A program made the position numbers and the translations under genes. A stretch of 64,000 nt of DNA from an uncultured bacterium (GTDB lineage Bacteria > Bacteroidota > Rhodothermia > Rhodothermales > UBA10348): assembly GCA_943788505.1 (NCBI GenBank), contig CALSQR010000001.1, positions 186,001-250,000 of the forward strand. Direction: 5' to 3'. Under the pieces are notes generated by a model that was not told where the DNA came from, ran no database searches, and worked only from the letters and a program-made list of their open reading frames with translations. Each line of letters starts with the position of its first letter. The first letter of the stretch is position 1. Shown piece by piece: positions 18,748 through 27,099 of this stretch.

Positions 18748-19328
18748 TGACTTCACTTGTCCGTAAACCAGCCGATACCGTCCTCATGGCAACTCTCGAC
18801 ATTTTCATTCTAGTAGTTATTGGAATCGGCCTTCTTAGAGGTTGGCGAACAGGTTTCTTGCGTCAAATATCCTCCCTAGGCGGAACGATTTTGGCTTTTG
18901 TCCTCGCTGCTTCATTCATGGAGACAATAGGCCAACTAATTACGGTCAATACTGGCTTTGCCCCTGAACAGAGTGCTCTGCTAGGATTTATCGGCGTGTT
19001 TATGCTGGTAAAAATACTTGTAAACGTCGTGATACGGACGGCTGAAAGGCTCCTGGAGGCTGTAAAGCTTTCAGGACTAGATAGGCTTGCTGGCGGGATC
19101 ACAGGAGGATTCAAAGCAGCGATTGCATTGAGCTTGGTTTTTGTTGTGATAGGTTTTGCCCAATTACCTGGCAAAGTTTCCCGCGATAGCTCAGAATTCT
19201 ATAAGCCGGTTTATCGTTTCGTGCCTGAAGCTTGGAGCTTATTGTCAAATAGGTCCCCTGCCTTCGAAAATCTGCGCAAAAGGGTAGAAGACCGTCTCGA
19301 TTTTAGCGCTGATTCGCTTCCTATTTGA
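18747..19328 (+). CDS. cvpA: CvpA family membrane protein
   Basis: 193 residues, with four predicted membrane helices. The N-terminal DIFILVVIGIGLLRGWRTGFLRQI matches the start of the CvpA family, and LDRLAGGITGGFKAAIALSLVF is the second conserved block. Family members are linked to envelope homeostasis and colicin V release in E. coli, but the mechanism is unclear. The first 15 residues precede the family start, so MATLD at 18786 could be the real beginning. Convergent with the next gene. Confidence 0.85.
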   Translation: MTSLVRKPADTVLMATLDIFILVVIGIGLLRGWRTGFLRQISSLGGTILAFVLAASFMETIGQLITVNTGFAPEQSALLGFIGVFMLVKILVNVVIRTAERLLEAVKLSGLDRLAGGITGGFKAAIALSLVFVVIGFAQLPGKVSRDSSEFYKPVYRFVPEAWSLLSNRSPAFENLRKRVEDRLDFSADSLPI

Positions 19329-19400
19329 TAGGAGCCGTTCAAGGGTCGAAGCGAGCATAGCGACTTGACTCGCCCGAATACTTCCCTAAAGTGTGCGTAG

Positions 19401-20207
19401 TTACCTGGTCGTCAGGAACCGGTAAGTTAAACTGAACCCCATTCTCGTTCTAGAGGAGCTACCACTGTCGCCCAGCATACTGTTTATGCGAGCGTTAGCA
19501 TCCAGTGTCATTTGATCGCTGAAGCCTATTAGAATGTTCAACGCACCCAACCATTCGCTCTTTTCTGAGGAAGTCCACGCTTTGTGACCGCCATTTATGC
19601 GGAGTTCTAGGTTTTCTAGAACATTGATGGACCCCATAGCAAGCCATCCATAGTGGAAAGCCGACTCCCTTCCTTGAGAATCCACCGGCTTCCCGAACTC
19701 GATGGATGAAGCACCAAGGACGGCCATAATCCTACTAGAAGCCCGTGCATTAGAGTCGTTCTTATGCCAATGAAAACCTGGTCCCGTAGCGATCTGGCCC
19801 CATGTGGCACGATGTTCTACTGTTCCGCGGCGATCAATATCTAGAAGAGTCACCCCACCGCTCCACACAGCTCGGTGTAGTACAAGGTTTAACGCGGTTG
19901 CTTGGAATCTAAAACTGGATTTACCGACTAGCTCGTCTCTATATCCCGCAGAGATGGACGCAAAATCGATGTTTGAATCCGAGGTGACCTGAGGAAGAAG
20001 TTGGTCTAAAGGAACAACGCGCTTCATTCCAAGCACAATTTGCTCACGTCCAGTTTCGTCGACTTGGTCGATCTGTAGGCCCGCCTCCCAAACTGATGCT
20101 TGGATGTTCAATTGGGCTGATGCATTGTTCACCAGTGGCCAAAGAAAAAACGCTACAAACAGTGCGTGGTGTAATCGCCAATTCGAGTTTGCATTAATCA
20201 GTGTCAT
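19401..20207 (-). CDS. Probable outer-membrane beta-barrel protein
   Basis: 268 residues from an ATG at 20207; a TTG at 20255 overlapping the upstream gene would break the signal peptide. Signal sequence with cleavage near NNASA/Q. The mature part consists of alternating polar/hydrophobic strands (SSFRFQATALNLVLHRAVWSG, LELRINGGHKAWTSS, QMTLDANARINSM) and ends FSLTYRFLTTR, close to the aromatic barrel terminus. Family not recognised; about 12 strands could fit. Likely co-transcribed with the EamA gene upstream. Confidence 0.6.
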   Translation of the reverse strand: MTLINANSNWRLHHALFVAFFLWPLVNNASAQLNIQASVWEAGLQIDQVDETGREQIVLGMKRVVPLDQLLPQVTSDSNIDFASISAGYRDELVGKSSFRFQATALNLVLHRAVWSGGVTLLDIDRRGTVEHRATWGQIATGPGFHWHKNDSNARASSRIMAVLGASSIEFGKPVDSQGRESAFHYGWLAMGSINVLENLELRINGGHKAWTSSEKSEWLGALNILIGFSDQMTLDANARINSMLGDSGSSSRTRMGFSLTYRFLTTR

Positions 20208-20235
20208 GGTTACAGATAAATAGACTGAAAGAACC

Positions 20236-21174
20236 TCAGCTGGAAGGCTGAACAACGAGCTTTTTCTTCCTTGCCCACCTCATGATTACAAGACCACCAA
20301 TAATCAGGGTACCACCTAAAATTTGTGCCGGCAAAATTGGATCACCAAGGATGAGGAATCCACTGAATAATGCGATCAATGGTACAAGATTACCGAATGC
20401 CGCCGTATGTGAGGCACCTAGATTACGAACGGCGTTATTCCAGAATACAATAGCCACCCCTGTTGAAAGGGCACCTGAAAAGAATATGGCTAACCAGTAC
20501 CAGATGGTTAAGGCGGCCCAATTCGTCTCAGACAAATATGGCATAGACAGTAGTGACAATGGAACCAAGGATATCAAAAGGGCCAGCACTGTCAATGAAA
20601 GGGGAGAGTGCTTTTGAACCAGTGGCCTCGTGAGCGCTGTATAAAAGCCCCACAAAACTGAAGCACCAAGGATAATGGCATTGCCGATAAACATGTCCGA
20701 CGATAGGTCAATCTCCGTTGAACTAAATACAACGATAACGGTGGTACCGACAATCGATAGCATCAGTCCCGCCCAGGCTTGCAGGGAGAGTTTTTCAGTG
20801 CGCATCGCGAGCGATAATAGAGCCGTCCAGATAGGAGCGGAGGACATGAGAATTGCTCCATTCCCTGCGCTAGTCAGGTTCAATCCCGATATAAATGCAG
20901 CTTGATAAAGAATCCAGCCAATAATGGAAAGACGTACAATCGCCCATCCGTCAGTTTTCATTGGTGATATGAAGGCTTGGTAGGAATACCCGGACCGTCT
21001 CCAATAAATCCAAGTCAACACGCCAGAAGCTGCCAAAAGCCTAAAAAGATTCATGGCATGAGGATGCATCACCTGAAGTACGATCTTCACGATGACAAAA
21101 TTAAGTCCCCAAAACAGGACAACGGACAGAAGTTCTATTTCACTCCGGAAGGAGCGCTGGGTAGTAGAGGTCAT
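20236..21174 (-). CDS. EamA/DMT-family permease
   Basis: 312 residues with ten hydrophobic helices arranged as two EamA repeats (about 12-143 and 160-298). Typical DMT features are VLFWGLNFVIVK at the start, GAILMSSAPIWTALL, and in the second half GFYTALTRP, FWNNAVRNLGASHTAAFGNLVPLIA and GGTLIIGGLVIM. Such proteins export or import small metabolites across the inner membrane; substrate unknown. The C-terminus is short and basic (RWARKKK), probably cytoplasmic. Confidence 0.9.
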   Translation of the reverse strand: MTSTTQRSFRSEIELLSVVLFWGLNFVIVKIVLQVMHPHAMNLFRLLAASGVLTWIYWRRSGYSYQAFISPMKTDGWAIVRLSIIGWILYQAAFISGLNLTSAGNGAILMSSAPIWTALLSLAMRTEKLSLQAWAGLMLSIVGTTVIVVFSSTEIDLSSDMFIGNAIILGASVLWGFYTALTRPLVQKHSPLSLTVLALLISLVPLSLLSMPYLSETNWAALTIWYWLAIFFSGALSTGVAIVFWNNAVRNLGASHTAAFGNLVPLIALFSGFLILGDPILPAQILGGTLIIGGLVIMRWARKKKLVVQPSS

Positions 21175-21308
21175 TTCAGGTCTGAATTGAAAAGCAAGCT
21201 AGGTGCTGCAATGGACATTCGCTGACGGGTTGTTGTACCTTGACCAATAATTGTTGCGCACCATGCGTGTGCTGATCATCTCAGTTCCAGACAATTTAGG
21301 ACGTACTC

Positions 21309-21650
21309 ATGGCCATGTTAGACAATGGAATCACCAAACTCTATTACACGATAGGTGAGGTAGCTGCTCTTGTGGAAGAGGAGGCTCACGTCTTACGATA
21401 CTGGGAGACAGAGTTTGACAGTCTTCGCCCTCGCAAAAACAGGGCGGGTAAACGGGTCTACACAAAGGACGACATCGATGTCGTTTTTCGTATTCGGCAT
21501 CTCCTCAGGGATGAGAAGTTTACCATCGACGGTGCGCGTCTGGCTCTGAAAAAGGAGCGTTCGGAATCGAGACAATCTTCCGACAGCGTTTTGGAGCTAA
21601 AGGAAGTACGCTCGTTTCTACAGAAAATGCTCGACCGTGTATCTGACTAA
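21309..21650 (+). CDS. MerR-family transcriptional regulator
   Basis: 113 residues. A winged-helix MerR DNA-binding domain occupies about 9-80 (YYTIGEVAALVEEEAHVLRYWE, LRPRKNRAGKRVYTKDDIDVV), followed by a helical region EVRSFLQKMLDRV that would form the dimer coiled coil. There is no effector domain and no metal-binding Cys, as in the small MerR proteins common in Bacteroidetes. The second ATG at 21315 is an equally good start. It lies 140 bases upstream of tRNA-Pro. Confidence 0.9.
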   Translation: MAMLDNGITKLYYTIGEVAALVEEEAHVLRYWETEFDSLRPRKNRAGKRVYTKDDIDVVFRIRHLLRDEKFTIDGARLALKKERSESRQSSDSVLELKEVRSFLQKMLDRVSD

Positions 21651-21790
21651 TAGGATAGGATAGTGACGATAGTCGGAGAAGGTATTTGGATGCAGTCTTG
21701 CATTCATCTAGATGTGACCTGTTAGATCAGAGAGGGAACCGCCGGGTAGGTTGTAAATTGGATGGTGACCTGCCGAGTGGTGGGAATTTT

Positions 21791-21864
21791 CGGGATGTGG
21801 CGCAGTCCGGTAGCGCACACGCCTGGGGGGCGTGGGGTCGCAGGTTCAAATCCTGTCATCCCGA
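21791..21864 (+). tRNA. tRNA-Pro (anticodon GGG)
   Basis: 74 bases. Acceptor CGGGATG pairs with CATCCCG (21857-21863), discriminator A at 21864, no encoded CCA. The anticodon stem CACGC/GCGTG encloses loop CTGGGGG, giving anticodon GGG. The T arm GCAGG-TTCAAAT-CCTGT is standard (one G-T pair). A strong terminator follows. Confidence 0.96.
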
Positions 21865-21873
21865 CTACGATTG

Positions 21874-21904
21874 AAAAGAGCAGGCCATAGGTCTGCTCTT
21901 TTCG
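21874..21904 (+). terminator. Intrinsic terminator after tRNA-Pro
   Basis: AAAAGAGCAG and CTGCTCTTTT are exact inverted repeats around a nine-base loop, giving a ten-pair stem with a T-rich 3' arm. Because it is symmetric (A tract on one side, T tract on the other) it could also stop minus-strand transcripts. Confidence 0.85.
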
Positions 21905-21932
21905 TTTGTAATAGAGATAGGCATTGCGGGTC

Positions 21933-22575
21933 TCATTTTACCAGCGTCATCGTTTCCGATTTTTGACCGCTCGATGTGATAATGCGGTAGAGGTAGGTCC
22001 CGCTTGGTAGAGCATCAGCGTAGAATGGAAACTCGTGTGTACCAGCAGACAGGTAGTTGTCAACGAGTGTGCTCACTTGCCTTCCGCTCATGTCGAAAAC
22101 AGTTACTGAGACTTGATCAGCCTCCTGAAGGGCTATACGGATAGTTGTTGAGCTGCTGAATGGGTTCGGATAATTTCCGAGCTCCATTTCGCCGGGCAAA
22201 ACATCTGTGGATGTTGGATCCTCTACGCTGTGAGACATAGAGCGAAGAACCCGAATTTCGGTAGGTATACGGACTTCAGTACCATAAAAATCATCCAGCG
22301 TGACCACTAACTCAGTCGAATAGATACCAGGCTCTAAATCAAATGCCGAAATCGTGATCGGGGATCTAGTACGCTTCTTTCCGGATAAGACTTGGTCTTC
22401 GCTTGGAATGAGCCACTGATCAGCATTTCTGGAAGCTGCGCGTGCAGACCAAGTGATGGAATTTGCAGACACATTTTTGAAACCGAGTTCTACTTCAGCA
22501 ACTTCTCCTGATGAAATAGTCAATTCAATTGAGTCGTTCGAAATAGTTGGTGGAGGTGCATGAACGAATACACTA
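21933..22575 (-). pseudogene. C-terminal remnant of a T9SS-secreted protein
   Basis: The last 80 or so residues are a type IX secretion C-terminal sorting domain: NYPNPFSSSTTIRIAL, VTVFDMSGRQVSTLVD, SGTYLYRI, and final MTLVK. Before it is an Ig-like/BACON-like stretch (SNDSIELTISSGEVAEVELGF). There is no signal peptide and no catalytic domain; the start of the protein is missing. The open frame continues upstream only as out-of-frame ZIP transporter DNA (the VWAAFGRGG... segment), so a deletion has fused the tail of this gene to the body of another. T9SS substrates need an N-terminal signal, so this remnant cannot be secreted as such. Confidence 0.75.
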
Positions 22576-23230
22576 CCAACTTCACCACGGCAACCGCTCC
22601 AAGAACGGCAGCGATGGGTTCCACCACGGCCGAAAGCTGCCCATACCAAAAGGCTCGTAACCGACTTTTCCCAGTCGCTCTAATAGGCAACGCGACGGCA
22701 ATACCTTCCGGGAAATTCTGGATTCCAATCCCAATAGCTAATGCGGTTGCTCCAGCTAGTGTCATGGTGCCTCCCATGTCGACACCTGAAGCAACGGCAC
22801 CGAAAGCTACCCCGACAGCAAGTCCTTCTGGGATGTTGTGCAGCGTAATCGCCAAAACAAGCAGTGTGGTTTTACGCAAATCCGATGGTGGTCCTTCAGG
22901 TTTTATACCCGGCATTCCAGGGTGAAGGTGGGGAATAAGTTGATCCGCCGTCCAGAGAAATGCACAACCGGCCAGTAGTCCTACCGCTGCTGGGAGCCAG
23001 GCTGGAATAGCCATCGTCTCAGCCAGTTCAATCGAAGGTGCCAAAAGTGACCAGTAACTCGCAGCGAGCATAACGCCGGCAGCGAATCCGAGCATTCCAT
23101 CCAATAGCTTTTGATTTACACCGCGAACAAATACAACAGTGCCGGCACCAGCTGCAGTTACGCTCCAGGTAAACAAGCCAGCTACCAAGGCCTGGCCTAC
23201 GGGATCAATGGATTGAAACCACTCGATCAT
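22520..23230 (-). pseudogene. ZIP-family metal transporter, 3' end lost
   Basis: 236 residues. ZIP/GufA-type features are clear: TADQLIPHLHPG, LVLAITLHNIPEGLAVGVAFG (the HNIPEG metal-site helix), GIGIQNFPEGIAVALP, FWYGQLSAVVEPIAAVLGA. Family members continue with two more helices including an EE-IPE motif, about 50 residues. Here the frame leaves the homology after about LGAVAVV and ends in an unrelated tail (FMHLHQLFRTTQLN) that is the T9SS remnant read in another frame. The break lies near 22560-22595. Probably inactive or impaired. Confidence 0.78.
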
Positions 23231-23304
23231 GCGAATAGCGTTTACGTATTTGAGGCAGATTCAGGGAAGAAAAATAATAAGGCAACGACAATTTTGAGTC
23301 TGTC

Positions 23305-23317
23305 GGGTATGTTACCC
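23305..23317. promoter_or_regulatory. Small palindrome between ZIP remnant and mscL
   Basis: GGGTA-TGT-TACCC, a 5-bp perfect inverted repeat with a 3-base centre, lies in the 167-base divergent spacer and is flanked by two copies of TCTGTCG (23300-23306, 23323-23329). Could be an operator; weak evidence. Confidence 0.25.
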
Positions 23318-23397
23318 CTAATTCTGTCGTGACTTGCTGAAGAAGACGCATTTCGTTAGCGGCACGATTACCTCCCCGCAAAATAGAAGGTGTCAGC

Positions 23398-23724
23398 ATG
23401 AGTATGATGAACGAGTTTAAAGAGTTTGCAGTAAAAGGCAACGCTGTGGATATGGCCGTTGGTATTGTAATTGGAGCTGCTTTCGGAGCTGTAGTCTCGA
23501 GTTTTGTAGCTGATATAATCATGCCGCCGGTAGGTTTATTGATTGGAGGTGTAGACTTCAATCAATTGGCCGTGGTGCTCAAAGAAGCATCTGGAGATGC
23601 AGCGGCAGTGACGCTGAACTATGGCAATTTCATTCAGACCTTAATTGACTTCCTCATCGTTGCATGGGCGATCTTCATTGCCGTCAAGGGAATGAACAAG
23701 CTGCGTTCATCGGAAGAAGGTTAA
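23398..23724 (+). CDS. mscL: Large-conductance mechanosensitive channel MscL, short form
   Basis: 108 residues. Opens at high membrane tension to release osmolytes. The N-terminal [25 protein letters not shown] and [15 protein letters not shown] are nearly identical in pattern to E. coli MscL, and the second helix [25 protein letters not shown] is present. The protein stops eight residues later, so it lacks the cytoplasmic C-terminal helix bundle (about 25-28 residues in E. coli). The channel part is complete. A strong terminator follows. Confidence 0.95.
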   Translation: MSMMNEFKEFAVKGNAVDMAVGIVIGAAFGAVVSSFVADIIMPPVGLLIGGVDFNQLAVVLKEASGDAAAVTLNYGNFIQTLIDFLIVAWAIFIAVKGMNKLRSSEEG

Positions 23725-23770
23725 TTGTTGAGTTGAATCTTTTGGATTCACTACGCTAGTAAAATGGGAA

Positions 23771-23812
23771 GAGGGAGTGAACTACTGATGTTCACTCCCT
23801 CTTTCTATTTTC
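23771..23812 (+). terminator. Intrinsic terminator after mscL
   Basis: GAGGGAGTGAAC (23771-23782) and GTTCACTCCCTC (23790-23801) form a perfect 12-bp stem with a seven-base loop, followed by TTTCTATTTT. It separates mscL from the convergent kinase remnant. Confidence 0.9.
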
Positions 23813-23835
23813 GGATACTGTGCAGACTAACGGTT

Positions 23836-24440
23836 TTAACGTTCGATCGATTGATTTTCAGCCAGTGATTGAGATACGGCATCCACTAAATGACTGGCTA
23901 TAAGAGGCTTACTAATAAATCCGCACATCCCACTTTTGAGACACTTCTCAAGCGCTTCGGCACGCGCATCTGCAGTAACAGCAATTATTTTCATTGAAGG
24001 GTAGAGTGGGAGGAGCTTTTGCGAGGTTTCAAAGCCATCGAGACCCGGCAAATGACAATCCATTAGGACTATGTCATACTTGGTGGAGCCACATGCTTCC
24101 AAGGCCTCCTCACCGCTCATGACAAAGTCTGCGCTCCATCCAAGATCTTCCATGATATATCGAGCTACCTCTAAGTTTGTCGGATTGTCATCAACAATCA
24201 AGAAATTAAGGGCGTCTGCTTCTTCAATGGCACTCTCTAGTGATTGCCAGCCTGTGACAAGTGGTTTCAATGTCTCGTGATGACCGCCATCGATATCTTG
24301 GACGGGAAGTAAGACTGTGAAGCGAGAACCATTTCCTAAACGGCTGTCAACTTGAAGTTCACCCTTCATCATCTCAACGAGATTTTTCGTGATGCTGAGA
24401 CCCAGGCCCGTTCCACCATACTTCCGCCTCGTGCGTAAAT
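23836..24440 (-). pseudogene. C-terminal remnant of a hybrid histidine kinase (ATPase tail + receiver)
   Basis: The frame begins inside the kinase ATP-binding domain: [19 protein letters not shown] (G2 box, about 24370-24430), then GSRFTVLLP, then a full receiver domain with [13 protein letters not shown], the phospho-acceptor Asp in [22 protein letters not shown] and FISKPL. Everything upstream (sensor, H box, N and G1 boxes) is missing; a TAA lies in frame just before the homology and the DNA there belongs to a porin-like gene. An internal ATG at 24372 could still express a stand-alone receiver. Confidence 0.72.
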
Positions 24441-25315
24441 CTTAACTCTGCTATCCACTCCTCCAAGACGAACTGCAGGTTGGACATAAAATCCCCAATT
24501 GGGTGCATCCGCTATCGGGCCCTGGTGAGATACGGACATGAACTCAGCCATTAACTCCCATCGGAATGTTTGCAATGCGGTTTGCACAGCCACCACCGTT
24601 TTGTTCAGGCGACTGGTGGAGTGTTCTCCGTGGAGGCAGGGGCGTCCATCCTTTCTCTGAAAACAGAGGCACCAAATGAGAGGCCGAACACGCTGGATGG
24701 GGATACTGAGAGTCGAGAGTAGTAGGCGGGATTCTTGGAGTGAGATTCCTCATTTTCTTGCCTACCGTGCGAATTGTCTTGACTCGCGACTCCTGCTACA
24801 TACTAGATGCTGCCCCAAGCTCGATTCGCGACGCCAGAAAATTCAACCGCAAGCGAATGGATAGGGCTAAATCTCGTAGCGTACTCAACGATAATGGGTC
24901 GGGTAATAGACGTCTGTAAATATTGTCCGTGGTGGTACGTAGAATTCCAAATACTAACTGGAGTGTGAATGCGACCAATTCGCAACCGAGCGGAGTCTTT
25001 GAAATAGAATTTGAATATGGACCGCTCAAGTGAAACCTGACTACCGTGTGCTCCCGATGCATCGAGATCGACCTCGGCAAAGTAGCTTAATCGCCGGCTG
25101 AGTGGAGTATTTACGTGACCAACAACGTGCCCAGCGTACATCTCCGCGATTACATCTCTTGAAGACGAACCATTCAGGTATGACTCAAGGCTAAAATGCG
25201 CAAATGCGCCATACGATGTCCTTTTACTGGACTCGTCGAGCACCGTATCGGTTTGACGACCGAACGCGAGCCCAATTAAGAGCAAAAGGACAAGAATAAA
25301 TTGCAATCGACGCAT
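24430..25315 (-). pseudogene. Broken porin-like outer-membrane protein gene
   Basis: The 5' part (24803-25315) encodes a signal peptide (ending LAFGRQ) and barrel-like strands (SYFAEVDLDASG, SIFKFYFKDSARLRIGRIHTPVSIWN, ITRPIIVEYATRFSP) typical of phosphate-selective-porin-like families. It ends at a TAG (24803-24805), but the same frame stays open for 65 more codons with further strand-like sequence (YYSRLSVSPSSVFGLSFGASVF). After that the homology moves to another frame (FRWELMAEFMSVSHQ, GFYVQPAVRLGG, RVKIYAR) and stops where the kinase remnant begins. Thus at least one nonsense codon, one frameshift and one deletion. Sequencing error could explain the first two. Confidence 0.62.
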
Positions 25316-25432
25316 GGAGGGGAGTCCTAGTTGGGTAGGCTGGAAAATCCCTCATACCCTTCTTTGCTCTCATCCTTTTTCGACGAACACCCCGAATCTT
25401 TCGACGAAAAGGTGGTATGTTTCGAATAGTTA

Positions 25433-25858
25433 TTGAACCAACCGAAGTCGGAAAGTCTATTGGGAGATTTACTGCTTATCGTCGACGCGATGTGCCTCAC
25501 GCTGGCATGGCTTGTTCAGGGGGTGATTTATCCGACGTTTCGTTTCGTGGAAGACCGAAGTTTTGGAAAGTATCACTCTTGGTACACCTCGAGAATCACG
25601 TTATTTGTGGCGCCATTAATGATTGCGCAGTTGCTTCTCCATTCTTTCGAGTTGATTCAATTTCCGGATATTGGATCCATTTCGTCCATGGTATTCGTCC
25701 TGATTATTTGGGGGATCACAGGGATTGGAGCCGTCCCGGCACACGGTCGACTAGGCAATGACGGCAAAAATGAAATAATCATTGCTCAATTGCTCAACCT
25801 GAATTTGTTGAGAACCTTGCTTTGGACAGCCGTTCCTTTTTTACAGTATTTCGGCTAG
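25433..25858 (+). CDS. Hypothetical four-helix membrane protein
   Basis: 141 residues from a TTG at 25433; an ATG at 25487 is an alternative. Four hydrophobic helices. Conserved-looking blocks are LAWLVQGVIYPTFRFV in the first helix, FGKYHSWYTSRIT, GAVPAHGRLG and LNLNLLRTLLWTA near the end. The combination of a P-x-H-x-x-L loop and N-x-L-R-T-x-L-W-T recurs in a family of small uncharacterised membrane proteins I have seen in many bacteria, but I cannot give a name or role. Divergent from the broken porin gene. Confidence 0.65.
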   Translation: MNQPKSESLLGDLLLIVDAMCLTLAWLVQGVIYPTFRFVEDRSFGKYHSWYTSRITLFVAPLMIAQLLLHSFELIQFPDIGSISSMVFVLIIWGITGIGAVPAHGRLGNDGKNEIIIAQLLNLNLLRTLLWTAVPFLQYFG

Positions 25859-25927
25859 GTAGAAAGTTTCAACAGGCGTGGTTGGAAGCGAAAAATGCGA
25901 ACGGCGTGTTTGCAGTCACTTTTCTAC

Positions 25928-26935
25928 TCACATCGTCATTGCAGAAAGCAACCGCTCCATCATATCTGGATCATCAGGAAGAAGTTCGGCGGCCGGCAAG
26001 CGTCGGAGCAATTCTGCCCATCGCTCATCTTGATCCGCGGCACGCCTGAGATAGGGGAGGGCAGCCTCCACATCACCAACGCTTGCAAGGGTAACGCCTA
26101 CCCAGAATGGCGCCTCTCCATTGGTGGCCTCATCAGGAAGGAGCTCCATTGCAAACTCGTACGAATTGACCGCTTCCTGAACGTTTCCTGTCGTCATGTA
26201 GCCGTCACCTGCATTCATGGCGTTATAGGCGCGCTGCATTCGAACGAGCCGTCGCAACTCTAGCAACGGTTCTGGATGATCTTCAACACGGAGGTCAAAA
26301 ATCTTGTCTGCCCATGGTTTCCCTGTAGACTCACCTGGTACAACTAGGATGGCAGCGGATTGCTTGCCACGAATATCGCCACCTACTGCCTGAGCAGCAT
26401 CAAGGGCAGCCAAAAGTCTCTCCGCAAGATCTCCTTCAGTTGTCTCAAATGCCTCAGCCATTGCCGGCCATACTTCAGCACTTTCCATCATATTCGCTTG
26501 AACCGAATAGCCATCGCCTGTGTAATGGCCAGCGGCAATGATTGCTCCAGACCCAGTGTGTGCAGCTACATTTCCGTTGGCATCGACCATCCCAACTTGA
26601 CGCACCGCTTCTCCTTCATCCGTTGAGACCAACGCTTGCAAGGCTTGGCCTGCCGTTCGCCCAGTACGCATTAATTCTAGCCCTAAAGGACCGTAAGCCG
26701 GTTCGATAAACGATTGTGTAGCAACGGCTCCAACTCCGGCCTGTGCCCAAGTGACGGTAGAGCCTACTGAGAACCAGTGCGACTGTACGGCCACTCCCAT
26801 CTCGCCCGTATTCGCATCACGGGCCACAATGGAGTAGGTAGCAACGGGTCGAAAAGGCAATTGGCGTTCTTGTGCCTGCACAGAGCCTTGTAACTCGAGT
26901 GCAAGAAAAGCGGCTAAAATGATGATGCGAGACAT
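25928..26935 (-). CDS. Secreted DUF1028 (Ntn-hydrolase-like) protein with TPR-like tail
   Basis: 335 residues. Signal peptide ends SVQAQ. DUF1028 core about 28-235: TYSIVARDANTGEMGVAVQSHWFSVGS, GVGAVATQSF, GPLGLELM, HTGSGAIIAAGHY, VQANMM, and DIRGKQSAAILVV. The family resembles Ntn hydrolases and is of unknown substrate. The C-terminal 95 residues look like TPR helices (AYNAMNAGDGYMTTGNVQEA, PFWVGVTLASVGDVEAALPYL). Divergent from the light-sensor operon across 164 bases. Confidence 0.87.
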   Translation of the reverse strand: MSRIIILAAFLALELQGSVQAQERQLPFRPVATYSIVARDANTGEMGVAVQSHWFSVGSTVTWAQAGVGAVATQSFIEPAYGPLGLELMRTGRTAGQALQALVSTDEGEAVRQVGMVDANGNVAAHTGSGAIIAAGHYTGDGYSVQANMMESAEVWPAMAEAFETTEGDLAERLLAALDAAQAVGGDIRGKQSAAILVVPGESTGKPWADKIFDLRVEDHPEPLLELRRLVRMQRAYNAMNAGDGYMTTGNVQEAVNSYEFAMELLPDEATNGEAPFWVGVTLASVGDVEAALPYLRRAADQDERWAELLRRLPAAELLPDDPDMMERLLSAMTM

Positions 26936-27014
26936 AGCAATTTCCGATTATTGAGCTGAATACCTTTCCAAAGTAAGTCCCAATTTAAATCGAAGTACAC
27001 CTTCGCCGAAGAAT

Positions 27015-27049
27015 GTATATCGTTCATCAAGGCAAAATGAACGAAATAC
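27015..27049. promoter_or_regulatory. 35-bp palindrome, candidate operator of the carotenoid operon
   Basis: GTATATCGTTCAT (27015-27027) and ATGAACGAAATAC (27037-27049) are inverted repeats matching at 12 of 13 positions, with a nine-base spacer. The site ends 50 bases before the start codon of the CarH-type regulator, in promoter distance. Such a long dyad is expected for a dimeric or tetrameric repressor. Assignment to this regulator is inference from position. Confidence 0.65.
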
Positions 27050-27099
27050 CGTAACGGCTCAAGGCTTTCTGCATCTTACCTCGGTATAAAAGGGTGCAC

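Noticed and set aside
21720-21785. Hairpin GGTAGGT/ACCTGCC upstream of tRNA-Pro as a small RNA
   Set aside because: Stem of seven pairs including one G-T, no T tract; not enough to call a gene.
24544-24753. Minus-strand 69-codon frame MRNLTPRIPP...
   Set aside because: Shadow of the broken porin-like gene in the wrong frame; Pro/Arg/Ser composition is typical of non-coding translation.
26936-27099. Bacteroidota-type promoter TAnnTTTG before DUF1028 or the light-sensor gene
   Set aside because: Closest matches miss at least one consensus base or have the wrong spacing; no promoter is claimed.
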